Positions 24,063-32,832 of a stretch of DNA of 43,749 bases are shown here, one piece after another; the first letter of the stretch is position 1, and each line of letters starts with the position of its first letter. The notes under the pieces are model-generated. The model did not search any database. It was not told where the DNA came from and saw only the letters and a list, made by a program, of their open reading frames with translations. The position numbers were made by a program, and so were the translations under genes. Where the stretch lies: positions 1 through 43,749 of the forward strand of contig CAKSQT010000008.1 in assembly GCA_934486755.1 (NCBI GenBank), in the 5' to 3' direction. The DNA comes from an uncultured Eubacteriales bacterium (GTDB taxonomy: Bacteria > Bacillota > Clostridia > Oscillospirales > Acutalibacteraceae).

Positions 24063-25634
24063 ATGGAAACAATTTATAAAAAGATGATTACTTTTTTCAG
24101 AAAAGCAACGGGATTTATGCGCGCTCACCTTGCCGCGTCCGTGAGCATAGCCTGCGCGGCAGTCGTTCTTATAGGCTCTTTGTCGGCGGTAATAATTATT
24201 AAGAGCAGAAAAAGCGCTGAGCCTGTTATAAAAAAAGAACCGATTAAAAACGTTTCAAGTGAAGCAATATCTTCGGAAGAACAGCCTGAGTCGGAGCTGC
24301 CGTCATCTTCCGAAACAGCTTCGGTTGCGGTTCCTCAGCCTCAGCCTATAAAAGACGCTTTAAAATCATCAAAATATAAGGCTCAGCCGAAGGAAGACCC
24401 TCAAAAGCAGACCCGCCCCGTAACCGAAGATGAAACACCTTCATCATCTCTTACAAGAATTATTAACAGTGAACAACAATTCGATATAAAAGAAGTATCG
24501 GTTGTGACGGTAAGCGAAGAAAGACCCGTTTACAAAACGGCAAACAAAGAGGACGTGTCAACATATATACTTGAAAAAGAAAAAGTATATGATTATATTT
24601 CAACCGAAACAATAGAAATAAAAAAGGAAGATGAAAGCAGTTCCGAAATTTCATCTTCCGAAGTTTCGGAGAATCCCGAAAGTAGTGAGAATACGGAAAA
24701 CTCAGATATTTCGGGAGGCGGTGAATCCGAATTGCCTGAAAACACTCAGCTTGTATTTTATAAGGTTAAATACGATTCCACCACCTACGAAAATAAGGAG
24801 CTTGGCGGAGAGACATTTGAGGGTTACGTTTTGGCGGAAGAAAATATAGTTGTTAAAAAGGATGATTATAAGCGTAAGTTCCCGATAGAGGTTGCTTTGC
24901 CCGACGGCAGGATTTTCAAGGAAGGCTTTAATACGGTTGACGGAAAGACCTATTATGTGCACGGCGGAAAATTTGTAACAGGTTATGCAGAAATAAACGG
25001 AATACGTTATCATTTTGACCCCGTCACGGGCGTTAAGGATTGCGAGGTCGGAATTGATGTTTCGAGCCATCAGGGAAGCATAGATTGGGCAAAGGTCAAA
25101 AAGGCGGGAATAGAATTTGCATATATAAGAGTCGGTTACCGTGGATATGAAACAGGTAGGTTGTGTATAGACAGCTGCTTTGAGAAAAATCTAAGAGACG
25201 CTCAAAAATACGGAATAAAATGCGGAGTTTATTTTTATTCGGTTGCCGCAAACGAAGCCGAGGCTATTGAGGAAGCAAATCTGGTTTTAGGGGCGCTCGG
25301 TGGCAAAGGGTTGCAACTTCCCGTTTACTGTGATATTGAACACGTCGGCGACAGAGTGACGGGATTAAGTAAGACGCAGAGAACAAATAACGCGCTTGCG
25401 TTCGTAAATACGATAAGAGCGGGCGGTTTTTCGGCAGGAATATATACGTATTTTAATTATTACAATAATTATCTTGAAGGTTCAAGGGTTGCAAATGAAA
25501 GCATTTGGATAGCGTATTATACCGAAGAAGCCTCGAAGGTAAAGGGTATACCTTACATTGCTTGGCAGTACACCTCGAAAGGGTCGGTCAGCGGAATAAA
25601 CGGCAGAGTGGATATGAACCTGAGAAAAATATAG
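24063..25634 (+). CDS. Membrane-anchored GH25 muramidase
   Basis: 523-residue peptidoglycan hydrolase. N-terminal signal anchor (hydrophobic about 25-49), then a long Ser/Glu/Pro/Lys-rich linker (about 50-225), a region with choline-binding-like repeats (GKTYYVHGGKFVTGYAEING, IRYHFDPVTG), and a C-terminal GH25 lysozyme domain from about 335. Catalytic residues: Asp in GIDVSSHQGSIDW and the DxE of PVYCDIEH. It would act outside the cell, tethered to the membrane, cutting the MurNAc-GlcNAc bond. The ATG at 24063 is preferred over the GTG at 24051 because GGGTGG then stands at the right distance. Role could be cell-wall turnover, separation or sporulation. Confidence 0.9.
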   Translation: METIYKKMITFFRKATGFMRAHLAASVSIACAAVVLIGSLSAVIIIKSRKSAEPVIKKEPIKNVSSEAISSEEQPESELPSSSETASVAVPQPQPIKDALKSSKYKAQPKEDPQKQTRPVTEDETPSSSLTRIINSEQQFDIKEVSVVTVSEERPVYKTANKEDVSTYILEKEKVYDYISTETIEIKKEDESSSEISSSEVSENPESSENTENSDISGGGESELPENTQLVFYKVKYDSTTYENKELGGETFEGYVLAEENIVVKKDDYKRKFPIEVALPDGRIFKEGFNTVDGKTYYVHGGKFVTGYAEINGIRYHFDPVTGVKDCEVGIDVSSHQGSIDWAKVKKAGIEFAYIRVGYRGYETGRLCIDSCFEKNLRDAQKYGIKCGVYFYSVAANEAEAIEEANLVLGALGGKGLQLPVYCDIEHVGDRVTGLSKTQRTNNALAFVNTIRAGGFSAGIYTYFNYYNNYLEGSRVANESIWIAYYTEEASKVKGIPYIAWQYTSKGSVSGINGRVDMNLRKI

Positions 25635-25662
25635 ACCGTTTCTAAATTGTAAAAATAATCCT

Positions 25663-25690
25663 TTGAAAAACGCTTATACTGTGATATAAT
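25663..25690 (+). promoter_or_regulatory. promoter of the GH94 gene
   Basis: TTGAAA (25663-25668), 16-base spacer, TATAAT (25685-25690), then RBS AGAGGGGA before the ATG at 25721. Confidence 0.65.
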
Positions 25691-25720
25691 TACAGTACTT
25701 CTAAGAGAGGGGAAAAAATT

Positions 25721-28066
25721 ATGGAGTATGGATACTTTGACAATAAAAATCGGGAATATGTTATCACAAGACCCGATACGCCCGCACCGTGGATGAACTA
25801 TCTCGGCAACGGTCAGTTCAGCAGTATAATTTCCAACAATGCAGGCGGATTAATATTTGACAGGGATCCTGGCAGTTTTCGTATAACAAGGTATAATTTT
25901 AATAACGTACCGCAGGACAGACCCGGAAGATACCTTTACTTTAAGGATACAAAAAGCGGCGAGGTTTGGTCGCCTACTTGGCAGCCTGTGCGTAAAAAAC
26001 TTGATTTCTACGAAGCAAGGCACGGTATGGGCTATACAACTATATCCGCCGAAAAGGACGGAGTTAAGAGCGAAATATGCTACTACATTCCGAAAGATAC
26101 TCATTACGAGCTTTGGAACGTAAAACTCAAAAATAATTCCGATGAAAAAAAGACTCTTAAAATTTTCAGCTACATAGAATTCAGCTCCTATATTGCAAAA
26201 TATGATATTGAGTGCGATTGGCCGAGATATTTCTGCGACGCTCATAGGGAAGGAAACGCGCTTGTTTTCAATCCCTCTGACGACTTTATAGACGAAGAAC
26301 GTCTTCTCAGCTATATAGCAACCGATCTTGAAATTGAGGGTTACGATTGCGAGCGCGACGCGTTTTTAGGCAGATACAGGGATGAATCCTGCCCGATAGC
26401 GGTCGAAAACGGTTTTTGCGGCAATACCGATATTAACGCCGATAACGCCTGCGGAAGCCTTTGCTGTCCGATAACTCTTGAACCGGGCGAGGAAAAAGAG
26501 TTTGCGTTTTCGGTAGGAAACGCCCGCGACCTTGACGAAATTAAACAACAGGTTTCCGCAGCTTCCGACAACGCTTTAAGGAAACAACAGCTTGAAGAAT
26601 TGAAAACGTTTTGGAGCGCTAACAGCTCAAAATTCGTTGCAAATACGCCTGATGAAGCGATGAACACAATGCTTAATATCTGGCACCCATATCAATGCCG
26701 TATGACCTTTAACTGGTCGCGCTTTATTTCGTATTACGAAAGAGGACTTGACCGCGGCTGGGGATTCAGAGACAGTATGCAGGACGTTTTGGGCGTTATG
26801 CATATAGTCCCGAAAGAGGCTAAGGAAAGAATAAAAACTCTGCTTTCAATACAGTACAGCAACGGCAGTTGCAGAGCGGTGTATTATCCTGGAACAGGCG
26901 AATCCTCGGGCGGCGGAAGATCGGACGATCAGATGTGGTCAATCTTCTCTGTATGCACCTACATAAAGGAAACAGGCGACTATTCGTTCTTGGATGAAAA
27001 GGTCAGTTTTATTGACGGCGGCGAAGCAACTGTATTCGGCCATTTAAAGGCAGGTCTGGAATTTACAAGAAAAAATGTAGGCGACCACGGCGTACCGCTG
27101 TTTTTACATTGCGACTGGAACGACAGTATCTCGAAAATTTCAAAAGAAAAGGGTAAAGCCGAAACGTCTTTTGTATTTTTCCAAGCCGCTCACGCCGCTT
27201 ACGAGCTGGTAAGGCTCTTTAAGCACATCGGGGACAGTGAAAAACTTGCATGGGCTGAGGATTATTATGAATGGTGCAGAAAAACGTATCCTGTTTTGTG
27301 GGACGGAAAGTGGTTCCTCAGAGGATTTACCGACTACGGCGAGAAATTCGGCACAGATTCCGACGAATACAATAAGATTTTCTTGAATCCGCAGTCTTGG
27401 GCGGTTTTAAGCCGATTGCCGTCCCCCGAACAGGGCAATTCGGCGTTTGAAAACGTTGAGAACAGACTTTTCTGCGACCTCGGCGTATGTTCGCACGCTC
27501 CTGCTTCTACGGGAATAGACCTTAAAAAGAAATGGTATTTCGGTTCTAAGTCGGGCGTCAGGGAAAACGGCGGCGTGTTCTTCCACGCAAGCACATGGGC
27601 AGTTATCGCCGAAACTCTGCTTAACAGAAGCGAACAGGCATATTCGCTTTACCATAGGGAATTGCCGCCGATTCGTAACGACAGGGCAGATCAATGTATG
27701 GTTGAACCGTATGTTTATTCGTCTTCAATGATAGGCCCCGCGCATGAGAGATACGGAGCGGGCGTCGGCTCGTGGCTCAGCGGAACCGCAAGCTGGATGT
27801 TCTTGGCGGCTTCGCAGTATATTCTCGGCTTCCGTCCCGATTATGACGGCGTAATAATCGACCCGTGCGTTCCGAAAGAGTGGGACGGCTTCTCTTATGA
27901 AAGACTTTACCGCGGCGTAAAGTGCGAGGTCGTATCGCCCGCAATACCGAAAAGCGGCGCCAGAGCCAAGGCTCTTATAGTGGACGGAAAACGTGTTGAG
28001 GGCAATCTTGTAAGCGCCGATATGCTTGAAGGCAAAGAAAAGGTAAAAATTGAAATTGAGTATTAA
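25721..28066 (+). CDS. GH94 glycoside phosphorylase
   Basis: 781-residue cytoplasmic inverting phosphorylase of the cellobiose/chitobiose phosphorylase family. It splits a beta-linked disaccharide with phosphate, giving a sugar 1-phosphate and saving ATP. Landmarks: YGYFDNKNREYVITRPDTP start, FRITRYNFNNVP, ARHGMGYT (about 104), the catalytic Asp in HCDWNDSISK (about 470), LEPYV-like VEPYVYSS (about 660) and the C-terminal IDPCVPKEWDGF. The segment after DWND is shorter than in cellobiose phosphorylases (about 810 residues), so another disaccharide (for example cellobionate, chitobiose or laminaribiose) is possible. Monocistronic with own promoter and terminator. Confidence 0.9.
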   Translation: MEYGYFDNKNREYVITRPDTPAPWMNYLGNGQFSSIISNNAGGLIFDRDPGSFRITRYNFNNVPQDRPGRYLYFKDTKSGEVWSPTWQPVRKKLDFYEARHGMGYTTISAEKDGVKSEICYYIPKDTHYELWNVKLKNNSDEKKTLKIFSYIEFSSYIAKYDIECDWPRYFCDAHREGNALVFNPSDDFIDEERLLSYIATDLEIEGYDCERDAFLGRYRDESCPIAVENGFCGNTDINADNACGSLCCPITLEPGEEKEFAFSVGNARDLDEIKQQVSAASDNALRKQQLEELKTFWSANSSKFVANTPDEAMNTMLNIWHPYQCRMTFNWSRFISYYERGLDRGWGFRDSMQDVLGVMHIVPKEAKERIKTLLSIQYSNGSCRAVYYPGTGESSGGGRSDDQMWSIFSVCTYIKETGDYSFLDEKVSFIDGGEATVFGHLKAGLEFTRKNVGDHGVPLFLHCDWNDSISKISKEKGKAETSFVFFQAAHAAYELVRLFKHIGDSEKLAWAEDYYEWCRKTYPVLWDGKWFLRGFTDYGEKFGTDSDEYNKIFLNPQSWAVLSRLPSPEQGNSAFENVENRLFCDLGVCSHAPASTGIDLKKKWYFGSKSGVRENGGVFFHASTWAVIAETLLNRSEQAYSLYHRELPPIRNDRADQCMVEPYVYSSSMIGPAHERYGAGVGSWLSGTASWMFLAASQYILGFRPDYDGVIIDPCVPKEWDGFSYERLYRGVKCEVVSPAIPKSGARAKALIVDGKRVEGNLVSADMLEGKEKVKIEIEY

Positions 28067-28109
28067 TGCGTACCCTTACTTGTAACGTGTTTGGTTTATG
28101 CTAAAAACT

Positions 28110-28143
28110 AAAAATCTCCCGTTTCTTTGAACGGGAGATTTTT
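28110..28143 (+). terminator. terminator of the GH94 gene
   Basis: Perfect 14-base stem (28110-28123 with 28130-28143) with 6-base loop and terminal T run. Confidence 0.9.
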
Positions 28144-28318
28144 GTGTAAAAGGATTACTTGCTTGCTGTTTTGTGACTGCGAGACGAAATGGCACAGTCA
28201 GAATAGTTATGCAAAAATTCGTCGGCGAAGCTGACACCGAACTTCTTCACTTTTCACTATTACTTTCAAAAATTGGAGGGATTTTCAGTGAAGAGTGAAT
28301 AATTAATAGTGAAAAAGT

Positions 28319-28356
28319 AAAAATCGGCAAGTATCTAACGATACTCACCGATTTTT
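28319..28356 (-). terminator. hairpin beside the tRNA-Trp 3' fragment
   Basis: Stem of 9 + 6 base pairs interrupted by a CA/CA mismatch (28319-28333 with 28338-28356, roughly), A-rich and T-rich at its two ends. On the minus strand it lies immediately after the tRNA 3'-end copy, where the native tRNA terminator would be expected. Confidence 0.65.
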
Positions 28357-28378
28357 GGCAGGGGCAGAAGGGATCGAA
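28356..28378. repeat. 23-bp direct repeat of the tRNA-Trp 3' end (candidate att site)
   Basis: Identical, base for base, to 32833-32855, the last 23 bases of the intact tRNA-Trp gene (T-loop, 3' acceptor strand and CCA), in the same orientation. The homology stops at 28378, so only a tRNA fragment is present here. This is the signature left when a tRNA-targeting element integrates, but it could also be part of an interspersed repeat family. Confidence 0.7.
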
Positions 28379-28534
28379 GTTGCTTCGCAACCCCTCTTGC
28401 GGTACCCGACGAAAAACTTCCTTGGGGCGTCGTTTTTCTGTCGACCGCTGCGCCGTTATCGCCTTGCTGTATCTGCCGCAGGCAGCGCTTGCCGATAACG
28501 CCCGCCACTCTCCGAGTGCCTCGGGTTCTTTTTT
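28379..28534 (+). ncRNA. compact structured repeat / possible small RNA
   Basis: No plausible protein. Nested and successive hairpins: GTTGC-TTC-GCAAC (28379-28391); GACG (28408) with CGTC (28428) interleaved with AAAAAC (28412) and GTTTTT (28432), a possible H-type pseudoknot; CGTTATCG (28454) with CGATAACG (28493) enclosing CTGCC-GCA-GGCAG (28473-28485); and CCGAG-TGC-CTCGG (28512-28524) followed by GTTCTTTTTT, a terminator-like end. It is GC-richer than its surroundings. It could be a mobile intergenic repeat or a transcribed structured RNA. Confidence 0.35.
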
Positions 28535-28548
28535 CGCATACAAAAAAA

Positions 28549-28583
28549 AACAGCAAGCGCCGCAAAAGCGGTGCTTGCTGTTT
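28549..28583 (-). terminator. terminator of the restriction-modification gene
   Basis: 15-base stem (28549-28563 with 28569-28583 approximately, one G-T wobble) with a nine-base T run on the minus-strand side, about 70 bases after the stop codon at 28654. Confidence 0.85.
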
Positions 28584-28653
28584 TGTCTATGGGCTACGAA
28601 AAAGATATTTTTGCCGTTTTTGCGTATGAATTCGAACTCTCACAATATGATCT

Positions 28654-31347
28654 TTATTCTTCTTCAACACCATCATCAAAGACAGCTTCAAATTCTTCGT
28701 CACCGCGTCCGTCTATGATGTCGCTAAAACGAAGCATTGCTATGCCTATTGAATCGGTCGCATGCTTTTGCTTTTCTTTGGCTTCTAAGACATCCGCTAT
28801 TAGGCTTCTTTGAATTTCCTTATCAGGAGGGAAACAAACTTCTATAGATTCAAAATCGCTTGTTTGAGTTCTTCTCCGATTGCTGTGACCTGTTGTGATT
28901 GCGCGGAACGCTCGTTGATAATACCTGCTTCGCAGCAAAACAGCAAGAAATTCAGGAACGATTTCATCGGTCAACATTTCATATATTGGGAACTCTTTTG
29001 TAACAAGGGCACCGTTAAACTGTTCAGGAACAACCGATATACAACCTTTCCACAAATCTATTGACGAATACACCAAATCCCCTTGTTGTGCTTCATACCA
29101 TGTTGACGGGCTATCTTCAAAATACATTCCTAACCATTCGGGAGGATTTTTACCTTTGCCTGCTTCACGAGGGCGAATGTCGCCAGTTTGTGAAAGCGTC
29201 ATCACAACAACAGGTGTTTCAGGTGATTCTTGCGGGCGAACAATCGACTCTCGTCTACGCATTAATTGTGATATTTTTTTGCTAACCCAACCATCGGGTA
29301 ATGTTTGTTGTTCTTGCACTTTAAATAAATGGTATTTGGGGTCTAATCTATGGCTTTCGTGCGAAGTCCAAACACTGCAAATATCTAATCCTGCACAATC
29401 ATTGATTGCAGGAACATAATTGTCTGGATCAGCACAAAACCTCCTATATTCACCAAGAATTGTACCAGTTTGGTCGTCAGAAAGATGTCCGCCTGCAGAA
29501 CCCCTGTACAAATCGTTTTTCTCCATCAATGCACCTGTGGAAGAATAACCGACATAATTGGCCTCAGCCATAAATACTTTGTAACTATTAGCGGAAAGGG
29601 CGGCAAGTATTGCCTGTTCCTCTGTCTTACCTTCTGCAAGCTGCGATTGATATACTCTTTCAAAAGAAGTTTGTTGGTCATAATTAAACTTTTTGAAAAA
29701 CAATATAGATGTTTTGTTCTGCGCACCGGATTTTCTAAAAGCATAGTCAGGCAATGAAACAACAGCCAATATTCTGCCGTTTTTTACTAAATAATTTCTA
29801 AGCTGAGGACAATTGGATAGTTCGCCTTGATTATTAAATATACCATCTGGCAATACAAGACCCAAGAGACCATCTTTTTTAAGCATTTTAATGGACTTTT
29901 CAACAATGATATGTTCAGAGGGAATTTGTACCCGTCCAGCAGATATTTCAAAGTCTTCAAGAGAGCTTTTACCGAGCTGATCTTCATCTCCTTCTTTGAT
30001 AGTATCACCAAAGGGCGGATTACCTACTACTACATGGAAGTTTTCTTCCCCAAGTCTTAACCTTTCTTTTGTGAACTCAGTATCAAGACAGCTCTTATCG
30101 CCTTCAATATTTGTATGTCCATCATGGTGTAGTAAAAGATTAATCTTACAAATTCGAGCGAGTATTTCGTGAATTTCGATACCATAAACCTGGTTAAGCG
30201 CAAAGTCTGTTTTTATTCGCTCAAGTTCACGTCGTCCGGCATAATCTTTGTCCAATCTATTCCACACTTGCAAAAGCACTTCCAGAAGGAATCCGCCGCT
30301 TCCGCACGTAGGATCAATAACATAATGATCGTGTTGAATGTCTAACATAGCAACTGTGAATCTTGAGAGTGGCCGCATAGTAAAATACTGTCCCAGTTCT
30401 CCTCTAAAAATAGAACCGAAGAAGATTTCAAATGCCGCACCAATGTTATCGACGGACGTGTCCGTTATAGATATGTCTTGCAGTACCTTTACAACTTCAA
30501 CAATTTTCTTATCTGACAGATTGATTGTAATTTGCTCAGGGAAAATCGTAGGATCGGCTAAGCAAGCCTGCTTGAATAACTCGTGAACCCTTGTTGCAAC
30601 AGCCACATAAGTCTCGTTTGTTCCAACTTGGAATTGTCTCGGCGTATTATTAGGTGTATGCCTTTCATCTTCAACTTTGGCGAGCATTAATTTGCTCCAT
30701 TCATCAAAAGCAAGAAGAGGATCTCGCTTACCTCCTGCCCAAATTATTGAATGAGCTCGTTTTACTTTAGACTCTAATTGATAATCTGTTGCTGCGTGTA
30801 TATCGTGATTTCCAGGACCTGCAATATAAGTGTACTCGGGAATCTGTCCATACTGAACTGGAACAACATCCCGTGTGCCTTTAACATTCTCGCTTCTTTC
30901 AGTTGGTGGATAGTTAGCTACATCAAAAAATACAGATTCACCAAAACTATCAAACAATGCAATAGGGGCTCTAAGCGAATTTGCATTGCCAAACAACTGC
31001 TCAATCGCTTGATTTCGTTCTCTTGGGGATAATTGCTCTTTTTTATTCTCAATAACAAGATATGGATTTTGGCATCGTTCATCAGTATATACAACAATAT
31101 CCGCAAAATCCTCGGGTGTTCTGCGCGGAACTACAACCTCCGTTCTGATACTGCGAGGGGTATATGCTTTTTCTAACACTAAAAAAGCAATAGTTCTCGC
31201 TCTTACCCATTCTTCCGGATCGGTCCAGTTATATGTTTTCTTTTGGTGAATATTGTAGGTTATCCTATCACCATGAATTTCAATCAGATTTCTCTGAATT
31301 GCATTCAAAATAAGCGGGTCGTTTTCAAAATCAATTCTATTTCTCAT
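28654..31347 (-). CDS. Single-chain restriction-modification enzyme (nuclease, N6-adenine methylase, specificity domain)
   Basis: 897 residues. N-terminal HSDR_N-like PD-(D/E)xK nuclease: FADIVVY, then LVIENKKE about residues 90-112. Methylase: SAM-binding DPTCGSGGFLLE (about 339-350) and the catalytic NPPFG (about 438-442), as in HsdM-type N6-adenine methylases. The C-terminal ~230 residues (from ICSVWTSHESHRLDPKYH) resemble an HsdS-type target-recognition domain. This order in one chain is that of type IIG/IIL enzymes, which cut and methylate without a separate HsdR. RBS AAAGGAG. It lies between a tRNA fragment and an IS3 transposase, so it was probably acquired as accessory DNA for phage defence. 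A type I methylase partner with a lost R subunit is the alternative. Confidence 0.85.
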   Translation of the reverse strand: MRNRIDFENDPLILNAIQRNLIEIHGDRITYNIHQKKTYNWTDPEEWVRARTIAFLVLEKAYTPRSIRTEVVVPRRTPEDFADIVVYTDERCQNPYLVIENKKEQLSPRERNQAIEQLFGNANSLRAPIALFDSFGESVFFDVANYPPTERSENVKGTRDVVPVQYGQIPEYTYIAGPGNHDIHAATDYQLESKVKRAHSIIWAGGKRDPLLAFDEWSKLMLAKVEDERHTPNNTPRQFQVGTNETYVAVATRVHELFKQACLADPTIFPEQITINLSDKKIVEVVKVLQDISITDTSVDNIGAAFEIFFGSIFRGELGQYFTMRPLSRFTVAMLDIQHDHYVIDPTCGSGGFLLEVLLQVWNRLDKDYAGRRELERIKTDFALNQVYGIEIHEILARICKINLLLHHDGHTNIEGDKSCLDTEFTKERLRLGEENFHVVVGNPPFGDTIKEGDEDQLGKSSLEDFEISAGRVQIPSEHIIVEKSIKMLKKDGLLGLVLPDGIFNNQGELSNCPQLRNYLVKNGRILAVVSLPDYAFRKSGAQNKTSILFFKKFNYDQQTSFERVYQSQLAEGKTEEQAILAALSANSYKVFMAEANYVGYSSTGALMEKNDLYRGSAGGHLSDDQTGTILGEYRRFCADPDNYVPAINDCAGLDICSVWTSHESHRLDPKYHLFKVQEQQTLPDGWVSKKISQLMRRRESIVRPQESPETPVVVMTLSQTGDIRPREAGKGKNPPEWLGMYFEDSPSTWYEAQQGDLVYSSIDLWKGCISVVPEQFNGALVTKEFPIYEMLTDEIVPEFLAVLLRSRYYQRAFRAITTGHSNRRRTQTSDFESIEVCFPPDKEIQRSLIADVLEAKEKQKHATDSIGIAMLRFSDIIDGRGDEEFEAVFDDGVEEE

Positions 31348-31359
31348 TTCGACTTCTCC

Positions 31360-31410
31360 TTTCAGAGTAAGCTACTCTGAAATTATACCATATTTCTACA
31401 TTCCTTTCAA
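31360..31410 (-). promoter_or_regulatory. restriction-modification promoter with palindrome at the transcript start
   Basis: TTGAAA (complement 31405-31410), 17 bases, TATAAT (complement 31382-31387). Abutting the -10 is a perfect 10-base inverted repeat with a 3-base centre (31360-31369 with 31373-31382) that also touches the Shine-Dalgarno. It could be an operator for autoregulation or a 5' mRNA stem-loop that limits translation. Confidence 0.65.
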
Positions 31411-31419
31411 TAGATTGCT

Positions 31420-31449
31420 AAGATTTTTTCGAATAATCCAAAAAATCTT
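31420..31449. terminator. hairpin between the RM gene and IS3 transposase
   Basis: Perfect 10-base stem (31420-31429 with 31440-31449), AAGATTTTTT against AAAAAATCTT with a 10-base loop. It may block readthrough into the transposase; the insertion sequence end cannot be fixed from it. Confidence 0.5.
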
Positions 31450-31495
31450 ATAATCAATGGTGGAGATGCTATAATTCTCAAAAGGAGTTGAAAAT

Positions 31496-32635
31496 ATGAG
31501 AACTTATACTAAAGAAGAAAAACAAGCGGTCATTGACCGTGTTATATCCGGCGAACCGTCTGCGCGTATCCTCGCCGACACCGGCATGCCCAAGAGCACC
31601 TTTTACAGTTGGTTACGCATTTATCGAGAGGAGCAAAACGTTGCCAACAGGAGAACAGTGGACATCCGCAATTTTCATTTGCTTGAAAACAAAGTTGCAC
31701 GTTTGGAGAGTATCGTTGAAATTCTCAAATCTGCAACCTGCACGCCGAAATCACCATTGAGGCAACGGCTATATGCTGCCGAGCAGCTTTACGGAAAATA
31801 TAACGTGCACGTGATCTGCGATGCGTTTGACATTCCCCGAGGAACGTTTTACAACCACGTTCTCCGCAATAAGAAAGACAACACGTGGTATGCGAAACGC
31901 CGTGAAGAACTACGGCTTCGCATACAGGAGATCTACGACGAAAGCAATCAGATTTTTGGTGCTGCCAAAATTGCGGCAGTTATGAAAAGTGAAGGATTCA
32001 AAGTCAGTAACGAAATGGTGCGCACGCTTATGCGTGATATGGGGTTAGTCAGCATTCGTCAGTCGGCGAAGAAATTATACGAGGACGAAGGCCGCAAATA
32101 CAAAAACCACCTTAACCAAGAGTTTGACACGTGCAAACCGAACGAAGTGTGGGTTAGTGATGTTACCTATTTTAAGTACGGCGAAAACGCTTATTATATT
32201 TGCGTGATTATCGACCTGTTCTCCCGTATGGTCGTAGGTTATAAAATTGGAAAGACCAACAGCACGCAACTTGTGAAGTCGACTTTTCAGATTGCCTATA
32301 AAGCACGCCAACCGGATTCAAGTTTGGTTTTCCATACCGACCGTGGTGGTAATTATCGTTCAAAAACGATGAACGACTATATGCGGTCACTGCACATCAC
32401 GCACTCCTTTTCAAGAGCGCACGTGCCGTATGACAATTCAGTAATGGAATCGTTCTTTGCTTCTATGAAGCGTGAGGAGTTGTATCGAACGAAATACCGT
32501 TCGGAGGCAGACTTCCGAAGTGCGGTAGACAAGTACATAATTTTCTACAATACGAAACGTCCGCACAAGAAACTGCAATACAAGACTCCCGAACAGAAGG
32601 AAGAGGAATATGCCTTGAAGGGCGCGGGTTTATAA
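31496..32635 (+). CDS. IS3-family transposase, single open frame
   Basis: 379-residue DDE transposase. OrfA-like HTH at the start (KQAVIDRVISG ... SARILADTGMPKSTFYSWL), leucine-rich linker, then HTH_21 and the integrase core: D of WVSDVTYFK, D of VFHTDRGGNY and E of SVMESFFASMKRE, spacing of the last two about 35 residues. The YNTKRPHKKLQYKTPEQ ending is typical. Most IS3 elements express this as OrfAB by frameshifting; here both parts are in one frame. RBS AAAGGAG. All catalytic residues are intact, so it may be active. I could not identify matching terminal inverted repeats. Confidence 0.93.
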   Translation: MRTYTKEEKQAVIDRVISGEPSARILADTGMPKSTFYSWLRIYREEQNVANRRTVDIRNFHLLENKVARLESIVEILKSATCTPKSPLRQRLYAAEQLYGKYNVHVICDAFDIPRGTFYNHVLRNKKDNTWYAKRREELRLRIQEIYDESNQIFGAAKIAAVMKSEGFKVSNEMVRTLMRDMGLVSIRQSAKKLYEDEGRKYKNHLNQEFDTCKPNEVWVSDVTYFKYGENAYYICVIIDLFSRMVVGYKIGKTNSTQLVKSTFQIAYKARQPDSSLVFHTDRGGNYRSKTMNDYMRSLHITHSFSRAHVPYDNSVMESFFASMKREELYRTKYRSEADFRSAVDKYIIFYNTKRPHKKLQYKTPEQKEEEYALKGAGL

Positions 32636-32783
32636 GACACCTGCAGTCGGACAAATGGGTTCGATAAGGTTTGTTTTTAAATCTTTGGATTGCCTAATTT
32701 GAGTTTTTCTGTTTTCAGTCCAGTTTGCAAAAAGAAAATGCGACCTCGAAAAGCCGCATAAATACTGGGTTTTATAATAAAAA
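32636..32783. other. Non-coding stretch between IS3 transposase and tRNA terminator
   Basis: No frame with an RBS. It contains a short ATGCG...CGCAT inverted repeat near 32738-32761 and presumably the right end of the insertion sequence, which I could not define. Confidence 0.4.
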
Positions 32784-32831
32784 CACCATTGAGTCTGAAA
32801 TTGAGGGTTCAGATTTCAATGGTGTCTTTAG
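32784..32831 (-). terminator. terminator of the tRNA genes
   Basis: Two-part hairpin: ACACCATTG with CAATGGTGT outside, CTGAA with TTCAG inside, followed by a T run on the minus strand just after tRNA-Trp. Confidence 0.75.
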
Positions 32832-32832
32832 A

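Noticed and set aside
28319..28534. CRISPR array
   Set aside because: No regularly spaced identical repeats; the region consists of single hairpins and one tRNA-derived repeat.
28247..28718. Open frames in 28.2-28.7 kb on both strands
   Set aside because: They run through hairpins, the tRNA fragment and a terminator, have no RBS and low-complexity arginine-rich translations; the DNA reads as structured repeat.
31420..31449. Left terminal inverted repeat of the IS3 element
   Set aside because: The hairpin is self-complementary, but I could not find the matching sequence to the right of the transposase gene.
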